A DNA stretch of 64,000 nucleotides from NCBI RefSeq assembly GCF_020567425.1, contig NZ_JAJCVJ010000002.1, positions 1,343,068 through 1,407,067 on the forward strand. Direction: 5' to 3'. Position numbers and translations under genes: made by a program. The notes beneath the pieces are model-generated. The model was not told where the DNA came from. It was given only the letters and a program-made list of their open reading frames with translations, and searched no databases. This document shows, piece after piece, positions 24,601-32,060 of the stretch (position 1 is its first letter; every line of letters starts with the position of its first letter). This stretch comes from Salinirubrum litoreum. GTDB lineage: Archaea > Halobacteriota > Halobacteria > Halobacteriales > Haloferacaceae.

Positions 24601-25675
24601 TGGACGTGCCTTTCCCGGAGGTGTAGACGGAACGTGGTGCGATATGTCGGATATATGACAAAAGTTGGCTCTTACCCGTACCCGGATCACCGATCAGTAG
24701 CATGTGCAGATCGCCACGAATCCGTGAACCGTCCGGGAGATGCTTCGTCACGCCCGAGAACAACTGCAGGATCATCGCCAGCTTCTGCTGGTCGTAGCCG
24801 TAGATGGAGGGCGCGACCGAGGCGACCATCGCCTCGTAGAGGTCGTCACGCGAGGAGAGTTCGACGATCTCCTGTTTGTCTTCGTCGGTGATGTCCATGT
24901 CCTCGAACTCCTCGTCGTCGATGCGCAGGGAGACGCCGTCCATGTAGAGGTCGAAGACGGGCGACTTCTCGCGGTCGTTGCCCATCTGTTCGATGTGGAG
25001 GACGCCGACCATCGTCACCTGGTCGCCGGCCGTGACGCGCCCGGTCACGTCGTCTTCGAGGTTCACGTCGATGCTCTGGGGCGTCTCACCGCCGCGCAGG
25101 CCCTCCGGCGACTCCTGGATGCGGACCTTCTGGGAGTCGACGAACTCGGACTGATCGAAGTTGACCCGGAACGGGCCCTGTCGCTCACAGCCCTGACACT
25201 CGTGCGGTTCCTGGAAGTTGCCGTCCGACTGCGGGATGTAGGTCATCGTCCCACAGCGCTGGCACTCGAAGGCCGCCTCGGTGATCTTCGGGCGGACGTC
25301 GGTCGCCTTCCGGACGATGCCGGACACCGAGATGAGTTTCCCGATGTGGTCGTCGTGGACGCGGATGTCCCGGATGTCCACGTTCTTCTCGCTCGGGAGG
25401 TGCTCGATGCGGACGTGTGCCTGCCCGAGTTTCACGTCGGCCGGCAGGTCGTACAGTCGGAGCGCCTCCTCTGCGTACTCCTGTAGCTGGTCGGGCTGGT
25501 CCAGATAGTCCTCCGCGAGGTCGGCGTCGAACCGGTAGAGGTCGTCGTAGTCGACGAGCAGAGACCGCTTCTCGTTGGGGTACTGCTGGGCGAGTTGCCC
25601 GATGGCCTCCCGGTAGTAGTTGCGGTAGAACTGGATGAACCGATCCGTCAACTCTTGGTTCTGCCCAGTCGCCAT
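21617..25675 (-). CDS. mcm: Minichromosome maintenance helicase MCM, with one intein
   Basis: The 1352-residue precursor starts at ATG 25675 (MATGQNQELTDRFIQFYRNY). It carries an N-terminal domain with a zinc finger (Cys138, 141, 160, 163), an AAA+ motor with Walker A GDPGTGKS (329-336) and Walker B IAAVDELDKM (391-400), the Arg-finger region SRFDLIFTV, and a C-terminal winged-helix (EYEQGAPVEEVLERAEDVGM). A 650-residue intein interrupts at Arg401; after splicing the helicase is 702 residues, the usual size. MCM forms the hexameric replicative helicase. Without splicing the motor would be split next to its catalytic Glu, so DNA replication depends on the protein splicing. It is followed immediately by a small protein. 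Confidence 0.96.
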   Translation of the reverse strand: MATGQNQELTDRFIQFYRNYYREAIGQLAQQYPNEKRSLLVDYDDLYRFDADLAEDYLDQPDQLQEYAEEALRLYDLPADVKLGQAHVRIEHLPSEKNVDIRDIRVHDDHIGKLISVSGIVRKATDVRPKITEAAFECQRCGTMTYIPQSDGNFQEPHECQGCERQGPFRVNFDQSEFVDSQKVRIQESPEGLRGGETPQSIDVNLEDDVTGRVTAGDQVTMVGVLHIEQMGNDREKSPVFDLYMDGVSLRIDDEEFEDMDITDEDKQEIVELSSRDDLYEAMVASVAPSIYGYDQQKLAMILQLFSGVTKHLPDGSRIRGDLHMLLIGDPGTGKSQLLSYIRHIAPRSVYTSGKGTSSAGLTAAAVQDDFGDGQQWTLEAGALVLADKGIAAVDELDKMRCVTGDTLVHTTDGILPIREIAHRASEAGDIERLRNGRTIRGDAPAVWTMDDKGRIVRRDVRAVHEYDAPETLHEVALESGESVTATADHPFFVFEDGERVERPTAELDAGDWVYVPESIREEATDGGTVALDTEPPDVPCDELVEDTVSVGPAKGAILGYIAGDGNVYSDDDGGSHGIRFTNKEEQLLSHFESVCREAYELDPVRHPSEQRDDGVETVRLHGRAVVDDLLNAGLNLETYEGKRVPEGVGRGSRATKAAFVRALADSEGGVGERAIRIASSSYELLLGTKMLCLEFGIRCQIQRRERDDRRDLFVLAITADDSLTTFQREIGFTLDRKSEALARTTDETTGDRAVLDVLPDLGADLGDLRESLRLYQSECGVNATTYCNFENGDANASLHRAERIYQTFRSRREQAREDRTRLDESTGWEVLSELADEYHISQRDLASGTCYSQQRVSELWESDESLRTTAVARIQTILDSVAGTSLSRLGNLVDGDVRWRRVASVESVESTEYTADDGRVPVLKRELAETLGCPREDVSRRAESLLCDEPSAVSWDDLRAELDRHDISLQQVATEMGVAGSTVSRWFSGAVDVGNFTTVRDVSLGLVDDVRSDVSALYEEILARKRDTRVYDLTVEGTHNFVANGMIVHNSEDRSAMHEGLEQQEISISKAGINATLKSRCSLLGAANPKYGRFDQYEPIGEQIDLEPALISRFDLIFTVTDQPDPEKDADLADHIINTNYAGELHTQRTNTTNSNFTQEQVDNVTEDVAPEIEPELLRKYIAYAKRTCYPTMTDEAKQAIRDFYVDLRAKGADEDAPVPVTARKLEAIVRLSEASARVRLSDTVEIEDAERVIEIVRSCLQDIGVDPETGQFDADVVETGRSKTQRDRVKNIRQLINDIEGEYEQGAPVEEVLERAEDVGMDRSKAEHEIEKLRRQGEVYEPSSGHLRTT
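22523..24472 (-). mobile_element. MCM intein with LAGLIDADG homing endonuclease
   Basis: The insert is 1950 bp, 650 codons, in frame. It starts with Cys402 (CVTGDTLVHT) and ends with GMIVHN, followed by Ser of the C-extein (SEDRSAMHEGLEQQ). Splicing blocks are visible: A CVTGDTLV, B ESVTATADHPFF, F VYDLTVEGTHNFVANG, G MIVHN. The homing endonuclease motifs are LGYIAGDGN (about 559-567) and FVRALADSEG (about 660-669). The insertion site, DELDKM-R/S right after Walker B, is one of the known hot spots in archaeal MCM. The region is less GC-biased than the exteins. Confidence 0.95.
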
Positions 25676-25760
25676 TGCCACGGGCTTAGTTCGGCATCGG
25701 GTAAGAACTGTCGGGTCACAGCGAAAGTGATCGGCGGGCGTCCGACAGAGCAGAACCGCA

Positions 25761-27218
25761 CTACACGACCGACTCGGGTCCTCTGAGCGCGACGAACGCC
25801 CCGACCGCGACCAGCACCGCGAGGCCGACCGTGCCGACGACGCCGACGGTCCCCGTGAGGCCGACCGACGCGAGCACCCCCGGCAGACCGAGCGCGGTGA
25901 ACAGCGTGAACAGCAGGAACACCGGCAGCAGGACGCCGACCACGAGGAGCCACGGTGTCGAGAGTTGGCGGGCGAATTCGCCCGCGCCGCGCTCGAACTC
26001 CACGACCGCGTCCCGGCCGAGCACCCAGCCGACGAACAGCAGGAAGGCGGTCAGTCCGAGCGTCAACATCGTGTCCACGACCGGCCCGGCCACGACGCCG
26101 AACAGCGACTGGTCCAGCGCGGTCGCGCTCCCGGTGACGCCCACGAGGACGAGGAGTCCACCGACCGCGACCGGTCGCGAGACGCCGAACTCGTCGACGA
26201 GGAAGGAGACCGGCAGTTCGAGCATGCTGATGGAACTCGACAGCGCCGCCAGCGAGACGACGCCGAAGAACGCGACGGCGACGAGTTCACCGGCCGGGAG
26301 CGTCGAGAACGCGCCCGCCAGCGAGACGAACACTGCGCCGGGACCGCCCCCTGCGGTCGGCCCGGCGGTCGGGTCGATCCCCTGCGAGAAGAGCAAGGGG
26401 AAGACGACCAGTCCCGCGAGGACGCCGACTGCAGTGTTCAGCAGGGCGACGGTCGCGCCGTCGAACGGGAGCGATCGGTCCTCGCCGAGGTAGGAGGCGT
26501 AGGTGATCATCGTCCCCGCACCGACCGAGAGCGTGAACAGCGCTTGCCCCGCCGCCGGCCCCAGTACGCCGAGGAAATCGCCCGCGAGGACGCTCGGGTC
26601 GAACCGGAGGTAGAAGTCGTAGCCGGCACCGGCGTTCGGTTGGCCGGCGGCCCACACTGCGAGTGCGACGAGCAGGACGGCCACGCCGGGGACCATCAGC
26701 GTCGTGCCGACCTCGATGCCCCGCCGGACGCCCCCGAGGACGACTGCACCGGTGAGGAGGAGGAAGACGAGGTGCGCCACCACGGCGTCGGGACCGACCG
26801 CGACCGCGCCGAAGAACGCGCCGGGGTCGGCGAAGTACGGGACCGCTCCGATCCCGACCGCGCCCGTGACGCTCGCGGCCGTGTACCGGAGAATCCACCC
26901 GCCGACGACGCTGTAGAACGAGAGGAGGACGACACCCGTGAGGACGCTGAAGACGCCGACAAGCGGCCAGACGCGGGAGTCGGTGAGCGCCCGGAACGCC
27001 CCGTAGGGGTTCCGGTTCGTCCGGCGGCCGATGACGAACTCGGCGAGCAGACCGGGGACGCCGACCAGCAGGACGATCGCGAGGTAGACGACGAGGAAGG
27101 CGCTCCCGCCGTTCTCGGCGGTCATCCACGGGAACCGCCAGAGGTTGCCCAGTCCGACTGCGCTCCCGACTGCGGCGAGGATGAACCCGACGCGCGTCGC
27201 CCACGTCTCACGTGCCAT
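25761..27218 (-). CDS. Sodium-dependent transporter (NSS/SNF family)
   Basis: A 485-residue membrane protein with 11-12 predicted segments. The N-terminal GSAVGLGNLWRFPW (18-31) is the NSS signature lining the substrate and Na sites. EFVIGRRTNRNPYGAF follows, and GAGTMITYASYL and ALSSSISMLEL lie in helices 6-8. The neurotransmitter:sodium symporter family imports amino acids or similar small molecules with Na+. The substrate cannot be told from sequence. No regulator is adjacent; the 812-bp upstream gap holds repeat element C. Confidence 0.9.
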   Translation of the reverse strand: MARETWATRVGFILAAVGSAVGLGNLWRFPWMTAENGGSAFLVVYLAIVLLVGVPGLLAEFVIGRRTNRNPYGAFRALTDSRVWPLVGVFSVLTGVVLLSFYSVVGGWILRYTAASVTGAVGIGAVPYFADPGAFFGAVAVGPDAVVAHLVFLLLTGAVVLGGVRRGIEVGTTLMVPGVAVLLVALAVWAAGQPNAGAGYDFYLRFDPSVLAGDFLGVLGPAAGQALFTLSVGAGTMITYASYLGEDRSLPFDGATVALLNTAVGVLAGLVVFPLLFSQGIDPTAGPTAGGGPGAVFVSLAGAFSTLPAGELVAVAFFGVVSLAALSSSISMLELPVSFLVDEFGVSRPVAVGGLLVLVGVTGSATALDQSLFGVVAGPVVDTMLTLGLTAFLLFVGWVLGRDAVVEFERGAGEFARQLSTPWLLVVGVLLPVFLLFTLFTALGLPGVLASVGLTGTVGVVGTVGLAVLVAVGAFVALRGPESVV

Positions 27219-28030
27219 TAGGTGGCATTCGACGGAGGTGCTGTAAGACGGTTTCGAGTCGTCTAAGCGTCACTGTGAGACGATAACGGTTTTTGAGGGC
27301 CAGCGAGCCGAGTCGACGACGACCGAGACAGCCAGAGAACTCTGCTCGCGTCACACTCACCAGTCAGATAGGCTGGCGCGACACCTCGGCGGCGTGGGGC
27401 CGCCTCGGGCGACCCTGTGTCGCGCACTTCGCCGGGATGCACCCGGCTCAGGCGAGCCGACGGTCGCAGGGAGGCGCTCACGCTGAAACCGACTGGTCCA
27501 CCGGGTGGTGCGTGCGCTTTCGCAAACTTCGGGTGGGACTGAAAGGGGCCGACCGCTCGACCCCTCCCGGACGACGAAAGCCGGGCGGGACCGTCGGTCC
27601 CGCTGGAAACCGGCGCGCCGCGCCGGTGACAGAGCGAGACCGGAGGTCTCGCCAGCAGACGGGCGAGGAGGCGTGGCTCGCCCGTCAGTACCGCAGGGAG
27701 GGAGAGCCAGCTTGCTGGCTCGACCGACTGAGGAGCGCACCGAGTGTCTCGTGAGCGAAGCGAACGAGACTCAGCGAGAGCTTCGCTCTCGCCAGACGCG
27801 GCGGGTCGAGCGGTCGGGGGCTTTTACCGCTCGTCGTCCACGACTCGGGTAAAACCGGCCGCTTCGACTGGGGATTTTCACCACTCGTTGCCCGCGACCG
27901 ATTCGACAGGGAGGACGCCGAGAGCGACCACACCGACACCGATGTCACCAACGTATTCCACACAGTATGGCAACGATTGCGCCAACCCGGGAACATAAAT
28001 TTGAAACCCGGTCCACCGGCTACCCCACGT
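27219..28030. other. 812-bp gap with repeat element C
   Basis: No protein gene is supported. The gap holds hairpin element C (27361-27908) between the divergent NSS transporter and ilvA. A stretch ACATAAATTTG at about 27992-28002 sits about 30 nt upstream of the ilvA start and is the likely TATA box. A T5 run (GGTTTTTGAGG, near 27290) lies left of the element. Confidence 0.7.
27361..27908 (+). repeat. Dispersed hairpin element, copy C (long form)
   Basis: The fullest copy. It has 5' module CAGTCAGATAGGCTGGCGCG plus one CGCGACACCTCGGCGGC unit, a middle module CGCAGGGAGGCGCTCACGCT, then GGGTGGGACTGAAAGGGGCC at about 27531-27550. Seven perfect hairpins follow: 27585-27603, 27609-27627, 27634-27652, 27658-27686, 27704-27721, 27746-27770, 27774-27792. 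The array closes with GGGTCGAGCGGTC pairing to the opening GACCGCTCGACC. The 3' end is GGGGGCTTTTACCGCTCGTC (27817-27836). A second degraded 3' end follows to 27908 (GGGGATTTTCACCACTCG). Confidence 0.9.
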
Positions 28031-29242
28031 ATGCTCTCGCTCGACGACGTGCGCGACGCTCGCCCTCGCGTGGCCGAGGTCGCCCGGCACACACCGCTCG
28101 ACTACTCACACACCTACTCGCGGCTGACCGGCGCGGACGTCCACCTCAAGTTGGAGAACTTCCAGCGCACCGGGTCGTTCAAGATTCGCGGCGCGTCGAA
28201 CCGGATCGGCACCCTCTCCGAGGCGGAACGCGAGGCCGGCGTCGTCACCGCCAGTGCCGGCAACCACGCGCAGGGGGTCGCGCTCGCCGCCTCCCGTGCG
28301 GGCGTTGACTCGAAGATCGTCATGCCGCGCCACGCGCCCATCTCGAAGGTGAAGGCCACCGAACGCTATGGCGGGGAGGTCGTCCTCCACGGCGAGGACT
28401 ACAACGAGGCGCAGGACCGCGCCCACGAGATCGCCGAACAGGAGGGCCGAACCTACGTCCACGCCTTCGACGACGAGGACGTCATGGCCGGCCAGGGCAC
28501 CATCGGACTGGAGATCGTCGAGGACTGTCCCGATCTGGACACCGTGGTCGTCCCCATCGGCGGCGGGGGGCTCATCTCCGGGATCGCCACCGCGATCAAG
28601 GGGAAACACCCCGACGCTCGCGTGATCGGCGTGCAGGCCGAAGGCGCGTCGAGTGTGGCCGACTCCCTCCAGAAGGGCGAGATCGTCTCGCGGGACAGCG
28701 TGGACACCATCGCCGACGGGATCGCCACCCGGCACGTCGGCGAGAAGCCCTTCGAGGTCATCCGGGAGCGCGTGGACGAGGTCGTGACGGTCTCCGACGA
28801 GGAGATCGCGGTCGCGCTGACCTACCTGCTCGAACGCTCGAAGACCCTCGTCGAGGGTGCGGGTGCGGTGGCGCTCGCGGCCCTGCTGTTCGAGACGTTC
28901 GAGTACAGCGAGGGCGAGACCATCGTCCCGGCGCTGTGTGGCGGCAACATCGACATGAACACCCTGACGACCGTCATCATGCGCGGCCTGGTCGAGACCG
29001 GCCGCTATCTGAAGATCAAGACCGTCCTGCGGGACCGCCCCGGCGCGTTGGAGCGCCTGATCGAGGTGATCGCCGGCCAGCAGGCGAACATCTACGCGAT
29101 CCGGCACGACCGCACCTCGCGTGAGATCGGGATGAACGCCGCCGAGGTGGAACTCGACCTGGAGACGCGCGGACACGACCACGTCGAGGAACTGCTCACT
29201 GCCCTGCGCGACCACGACTACGAGGTCGAGACGCTGATGTGA
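28031..29242 (+). CDS. ilvA: Threonine ammonia-lyase (threonine dehydratase)
   Basis: A 403-residue enzyme starting at ATG 28031 (MLSLDDVRDARPRVAEVARH). It has the PLP lysine at Lys51 in TGSFKIRGAS, SAGNHAQGVALAASR, and a Gly-rich cofactor loop GGGGLISG. The last 75 residues form an ACT-type regulatory domain (TVLRDRPGALERLIEVIAGQ). It converts threonine to 2-oxobutanoate and ammonia, through an enamine/imine that can damage PLP enzymes. The neighbouring ridA (29313) encodes the deaminase that clears that intermediate. The short form with one ACT domain is between the catabolic and biosynthetic types; isoleucine inhibition cannot be decided here. Confidence 0.93.
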   Translation: MLSLDDVRDARPRVAEVARHTPLDYSHTYSRLTGADVHLKLENFQRTGSFKIRGASNRIGTLSEAEREAGVVTASAGNHAQGVALAASRAGVDSKIVMPRHAPISKVKATERYGGEVVLHGEDYNEAQDRAHEIAEQEGRTYVHAFDDEDVMAGQGTIGLEIVEDCPDLDTVVVPIGGGGLISGIATAIKGKHPDARVIGVQAEGASSVADSLQKGEIVSRDSVDTIADGIATRHVGEKPFEVIRERVDEVVTVSDEEIAVALTYLLERSKTLVEGAGAVALAALLFETFEYSEGETIVPALCGGNIDMNTLTTVIMRGLVETGRYLKIKTVLRDRPGALERLIEVIAGQQANIYAIRHDRTSREIGMNAAEVELDLETRGHDHVEELLTALRDHDYEVETLM

Positions 29243-29312
29243 ATCAGGGGGTAAACCACGCCCCGAGCGCCGGACCACACGCTTTTACTCCCGGCCGGTC
29301 GTCGCCCGAGGT

Positions 29313-29699
29313 ATGAAGCGAACCATCAGCACGGACGCGGCACCGGCCGCAGTCGGCGCGTACAGTCAGGCGACGACGAATGGCGACCTGCTGTTCACCG
29401 CCGGGCAGATTCCACTCACGCCCGACGGCGAACTGCTCGACGACGCCTCCATCGCCGAACAGACCGAGCAGGCGCTGGACAACGTCGTGGCGATTCTGGA
29501 CAGCGAGGGCGCGACGCCCGAAGACGTGCTGAAGGTGACGGTGTTCATGGACGACATCGAGGACTTCGACGAGATGAACGAGACCTACGCGACCTACTTC
29601 GAGTCGGCACCACCGGCGCGGTCGGCCGTGGAGGTCGCCAACCTGCCGAAGGGTGCCGGCGTCGAGATCGAAGCCATCGCGGTCGTCGACGACGAGTGA
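29313..29699 (+). CDS. ridA: Rid family reactive intermediate/imine deaminase
   Basis: A 128-residue trimeric cytoplasmic enzyme. PAAVGAYSQA, LFTAGQIPLTPDG, KVTVFMDDIEDFDEMN, PPARSAVEVANLPKGAGVEI contain the YjgF/RidA signature and the Arg105-type residue (PPARSAV) needed for hydrolysis of 2-iminobutanoate and relatives. Placement 70 bp downstream of ilvA on the same strand gives a direct metabolic reason: RidA removes the enamine IlvA releases. The next gene starts inside its stop (GTGA at 29696). Confidence 0.93.
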   Translation: MKRTISTDAAPAAVGAYSQATTNGDLLFTAGQIPLTPDGELLDDASIAEQTEQALDNVVAILDSEGATPEDVLKVTVFMDDIEDFDEMNETYATYFESAPPARSAVEVANLPKGAGVEIEAIAVVDDE

Positions 29700-29902
29700 C
29701 GCCTCGTCGGAAGTCCGCCCTGCTGTGGGGCGCGGTCGGCCTGCTGGCCTTCCTCGTCCTCGTGCAGGGCTACCAGTTGCTCGTCGGGCCGACGCCGGTC
29801 GGCTTCCTCGGGAAACTCGCACTCGCCGTCGTCGTCGGTATCGTGGCCGGTGGGGTGTCGTACCTGCTGGAGGGCCGACTGGCACGGAAAGGAAGGACTT
29901 AA
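29696..29902 (+). CDS. Small two-helix membrane protein (DUF7981-like)
   Basis: A 68-residue protein from GTG 29696, coupled to ridA by a four-base overlap. It has two membrane segments (about 9-28 and 39-59) and a basic end (EGRLARKGRT). It corresponds to a short haloarchaeal membrane family, DUF7981 by memory. Its coupling to ilvA-ridA is a positional fact; no function is known. Confidence 0.65.
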   Translation: MTPRRKSALLWGAVGLLAFLVLVQGYQLLVGPTPVGFLGKLALAVVVGIVAGGVSYLLEGRLARKGRT

Positions 29903-29929
29903 ACTTCGGACGGCGGTAGAACGACGTGA

Positions 29930-30010
29930 GCCGGGATGGCTGAGTGGTAAAGCGCACGCCTGGAAAGCGTGTTCCCTCTGGGATCCAGGGTTCAAATCCC
30001 TGTCCCGGCG
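29930..30010 (+). tRNA. tRNA-Ser (GGA)
   Basis: An 81-nt tRNA. Acceptor GCCGGGA pairs with TCCCGGC, anticodon stem CACGC/GCGTG around CTGGAAA (anticodon GGA). A long variable arm (TTCCCTCTGGGA-type) marks class II, and the T arm has GGTTCAAATCC. The discriminator G is as expected for archaeal tRNA-Ser. CCA is not encoded. A TATA-like ACTTAAAC lies about 30 nt upstream, inside the end of the preceding gene. Confidence 0.97.
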
Positions 30011-30082
30011 CTCTCTTACGATTTCGACTTGGTAGATGTGGGTGTAAAATCGGTCTGTGATGCGACCTCTGCTGAATCTGTC

Positions 30083-30354
30083 GTGGACAACGAGGGGTGA
30101 AAGCCCCCGGTCTCTCGACCCTCCGGGACTCCCCTGCGCGCTTCCTTCACGAGGGCGCGTCGCGTTGCTCCGCGCCCTCGTTCAGTCTAGTGCTTGAGTC
30201 GTCCGGGAGGGATCGAGAGACCGGCCCCTTTCAGTCCCACCCGGCGATTTCGCGGGGACGCATGCAACTCTCGGTGGACCAGTCGCTTTCAGCGTGAGCG
30301 CCTCCCTGAAACCGTCGGCGCGAGCTAAACTCGCGCCAGCCCACTCGACTGGTA
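30083..30354 (-). repeat. Dispersed hairpin element, copy D
   Basis: On the reverse strand it reads CCAGTCGAGTGGGCTGGCGC, a hairpin GGCGCGAG/CTCGCGCC (30319-30339), the middle module GGGAGGCGCTCACGCTGAAA, then GGGTGGGACTGAAAGGGGCC. A long stem closes the core (GGTCTCTCGA and TCGAGAGACC arms, continuing GTCCGGGAGG), and it ends GGGGGCTTTCACCCCTCG. Inside, one large hairpin ACGAGGGCGCG/CGCGCCCTCGT spans 30149-30181. The arms differ from those of copy C yet pair equally well. Confidence 0.88.
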
Positions 30355-30399
30355 GGCGTGTCGTGAGTCGGGATTTTAGTCCGGTTGTCGCGTTGCGGT

Positions 30400-30705
30400 G
30401 CGGATGGCGCGCGAGGAACGCGCGAGGGAGGCAGACGCGGGCGGTGCGGAGAGCGTCTGTCGAGGCTGGGGAGGTTCGAGGTGCGGTGCTGTCGCGGTGG
30501 CGGTTGCTGTGCTGTGGCGGTATCGGTTGTGGTCGAATAGTCCGTGTGTACCGGATCGAGTAGCGGTGCTGTCGCGGTCGCGGTCTGCGGTGCTGTGCGG
30601 TCGTCTCGTCGGTGTGCTAGCAATCGTAGCGGTGCCGGTGCTGTGGCGGTCTACGTTACCGAGACACTCGCCGTCGCAGTCGCTGTCACGGTCTCGTCCG
30701 GAGTA
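30400..30705 (+). repeat. Palindrome plus low-complexity repeat module, copy 2
   Basis: It begins with a hairpin (GCGCGCGAGGAACGCGCG near 30406-30423), then GAGGCAGACGCGGGCGGTGC and GAGAGCG..CGAGGCTGGGG (about 30428-30472). A long tract of GCGGTGCTGTCGCGGT-type words follows, extending to about 30705. The first 60 bp align with copy 1 at 15721. As with copy 1, it lies shortly before a plus-strand gene. Confidence 0.8.
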
Positions 30706-30768
30706 GCCACCACCTACGGAGAAGTAGGAACAGAAAAGATTTGGACGCCCGCCCGATACCACATCTCG

Positions 30769-31854
30769 ATGTACGACTTCGTGGTCGTCGGCGTCGGTCC
30801 GGCCGGAGCGCGGTTCGCCCGGCGCGCGAGCGAGGTCGGCTACGACGTGCTGGCACTCGAAAAGGGCGAGGTCGGCACCCCACTCGCCTGCTCCGGACAC
30901 GTCAGCACCGACATTTGGGAGTTCGTCCCCGACGCTGCCCGCGAGCGCCTGTTCCAGAACCGCGTCTTCGGCGCGCGCTTCCACGTCGGCGGCCCCGACT
31001 CGCACTCGTACCCCTTCTACAAGGACGAGGAGATCTCGAACGTGATCGACCGCGTCGGGTTGGACCGCACCCTCGCGGACTGCGCCCGCGAGGCCGGTGC
31101 CGACGTGCGCGAGGGCCACACCGTCACCGCCGTCGAGGAACACCGCGACCGGGTGGTCGTCACCGCCAGCGTCGCTGACGGCGGGACGACACAGTTCGAA
31201 GCTCGCATGGTCGCCGGCGCGGACGGCCCCGTCTCGCGGGTCCGCCGCGAGGTCGGCCTCCCGGAACCGGCCGAGAAACTCCACGGCGTCCTCGCCTTCA
31301 CCGACGAGGCGGATCACTCCGACTTCGTGGACGTCCACCTCACCGCGCCGCGCTTCTTCGCGTGGCGCATCCCCCGTGGCGACGCCGGGGTGGAGTACGG
31401 ACTCGCGGCCCCGCCGGGGAAGGAAGTACAAGAACTGTTCGACCGCCTGACCGCCGCCTACGACGTGGAGACCGACCGCTTCTGTTCGGGGGCCATCCCG
31501 ATCGGCCCGCCGGACAGCGTGACGACCCGGCGCGTCTTCCTCCTCGGTGACGCCGCCAGCCAGACGAAACCGTTCACCGGCGGCGGCATCCTCTACGGGA
31601 TGACCGCCGCCGACCGCGCCGTGGCGACAATCGACCCCCGGACGCCCTCCTCGCTCGCCGACTACGAACGCGCGTGGCGCGACGAACTCGCCTCGGAGAT
31701 TCGGCTGGGCCACCTCGTCCGCCGGGCGTACTCGCTCCCGGAACCGGTCCAACATCTCGGCTTGCGCTCGCTGTCGGGTGAGATCGGCGTCCACATGGAC
31801 CGGCCCTCGTCGTTCTTCTCGCCCTCGCACCTCCGGACACTGGTGAAGCGGTAA
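30769..31854 (+). CDS. Geranylgeranyl reductase family flavoprotein
   Basis: A 361-residue FAD protein from ATG 30769 (MYDFVVVGVGPAGARFARRA). The Rossmann loop is at 6-15, ACSGHVS (about 42-48) is the family Cys-containing motif, and FLLGDAASQTKPFTGGGILY (about 253-272) holds the FAD ribitol. These fit digeranylgeranylglycerophospholipid reductases, which saturate the isoprenoid chains of archaeal lipids at the membrane. Haloarchaea have several paralogs, so the exact substrate (lipid or menaquinone chain) is not certain. Confidence 0.88.
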   Translation: MYDFVVVGVGPAGARFARRASEVGYDVLALEKGEVGTPLACSGHVSTDIWEFVPDAARERLFQNRVFGARFHVGGPDSHSYPFYKDEEISNVIDRVGLDRTLADCAREAGADVREGHTVTAVEEHRDRVVVTASVADGGTTQFEARMVAGADGPVSRVRREVGLPEPAEKLHGVLAFTDEADHSDFVDVHLTAPRFFAWRIPRGDAGVEYGLAAPPGKEVQELFDRLTAAYDVETDRFCSGAIPIGPPDSVTTRRVFLLGDAASQTKPFTGGGILYGMTAADRAVATIDPRTPSSLADYERAWRDELASEIRLGHLVRRAYSLPEPVQHLGLRSLSGEIGVHMDRPSSFFSPSHLRTLVKR

Positions 31855-31913
31855 TCGGGACAGCCAGTCCGGCTTGGCGACCGCCCTCCCGGTCGACACC
31901 GGTTCGACTCGGG

Positions 31914-31973
31914 GACGCCGACACGACACTCGACCGAGAGATCGACGCCGACACGACACAGAACCGAGAAATC
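31914..31973. repeat. 30-bp tandem duplication
   Basis: GACGCCGACACGACAC occurs at 31914 and again at 31944, each followed by six different bases and then GAG(A)GATC-like ends, so the unit is exactly 30 bp. It lies in the 206-bp gap upstream of the gene at 32061. A TATA-like GAAAAGATATCC follows at about 32024-32035. Confidence 0.7.
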
Positions 31974-32060
31974 CGTCGTGCTCACGGGACGCCGCACCGT
32001 CCACCTATTTCGTGGGCGCAGTGAGAAAAGATATCCCTGATCACTCCGAACACCACCAGC

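Larger units (their letters stand above)
30011..30768. other. 758-bp gap with element D and the low-complexity module
   Basis: No gene was found between tRNA-Ser and the geranylgeranyl reductase gene. It holds hairpin element D (30083-30354, reverse) and the second copy of the palindrome/low-complexity module (about 30400-30705). A likely TATA box (AACAGAAAAGATTTGG, near 30730) precedes the start at 30769 by about 30 nt. Confidence 0.7.
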
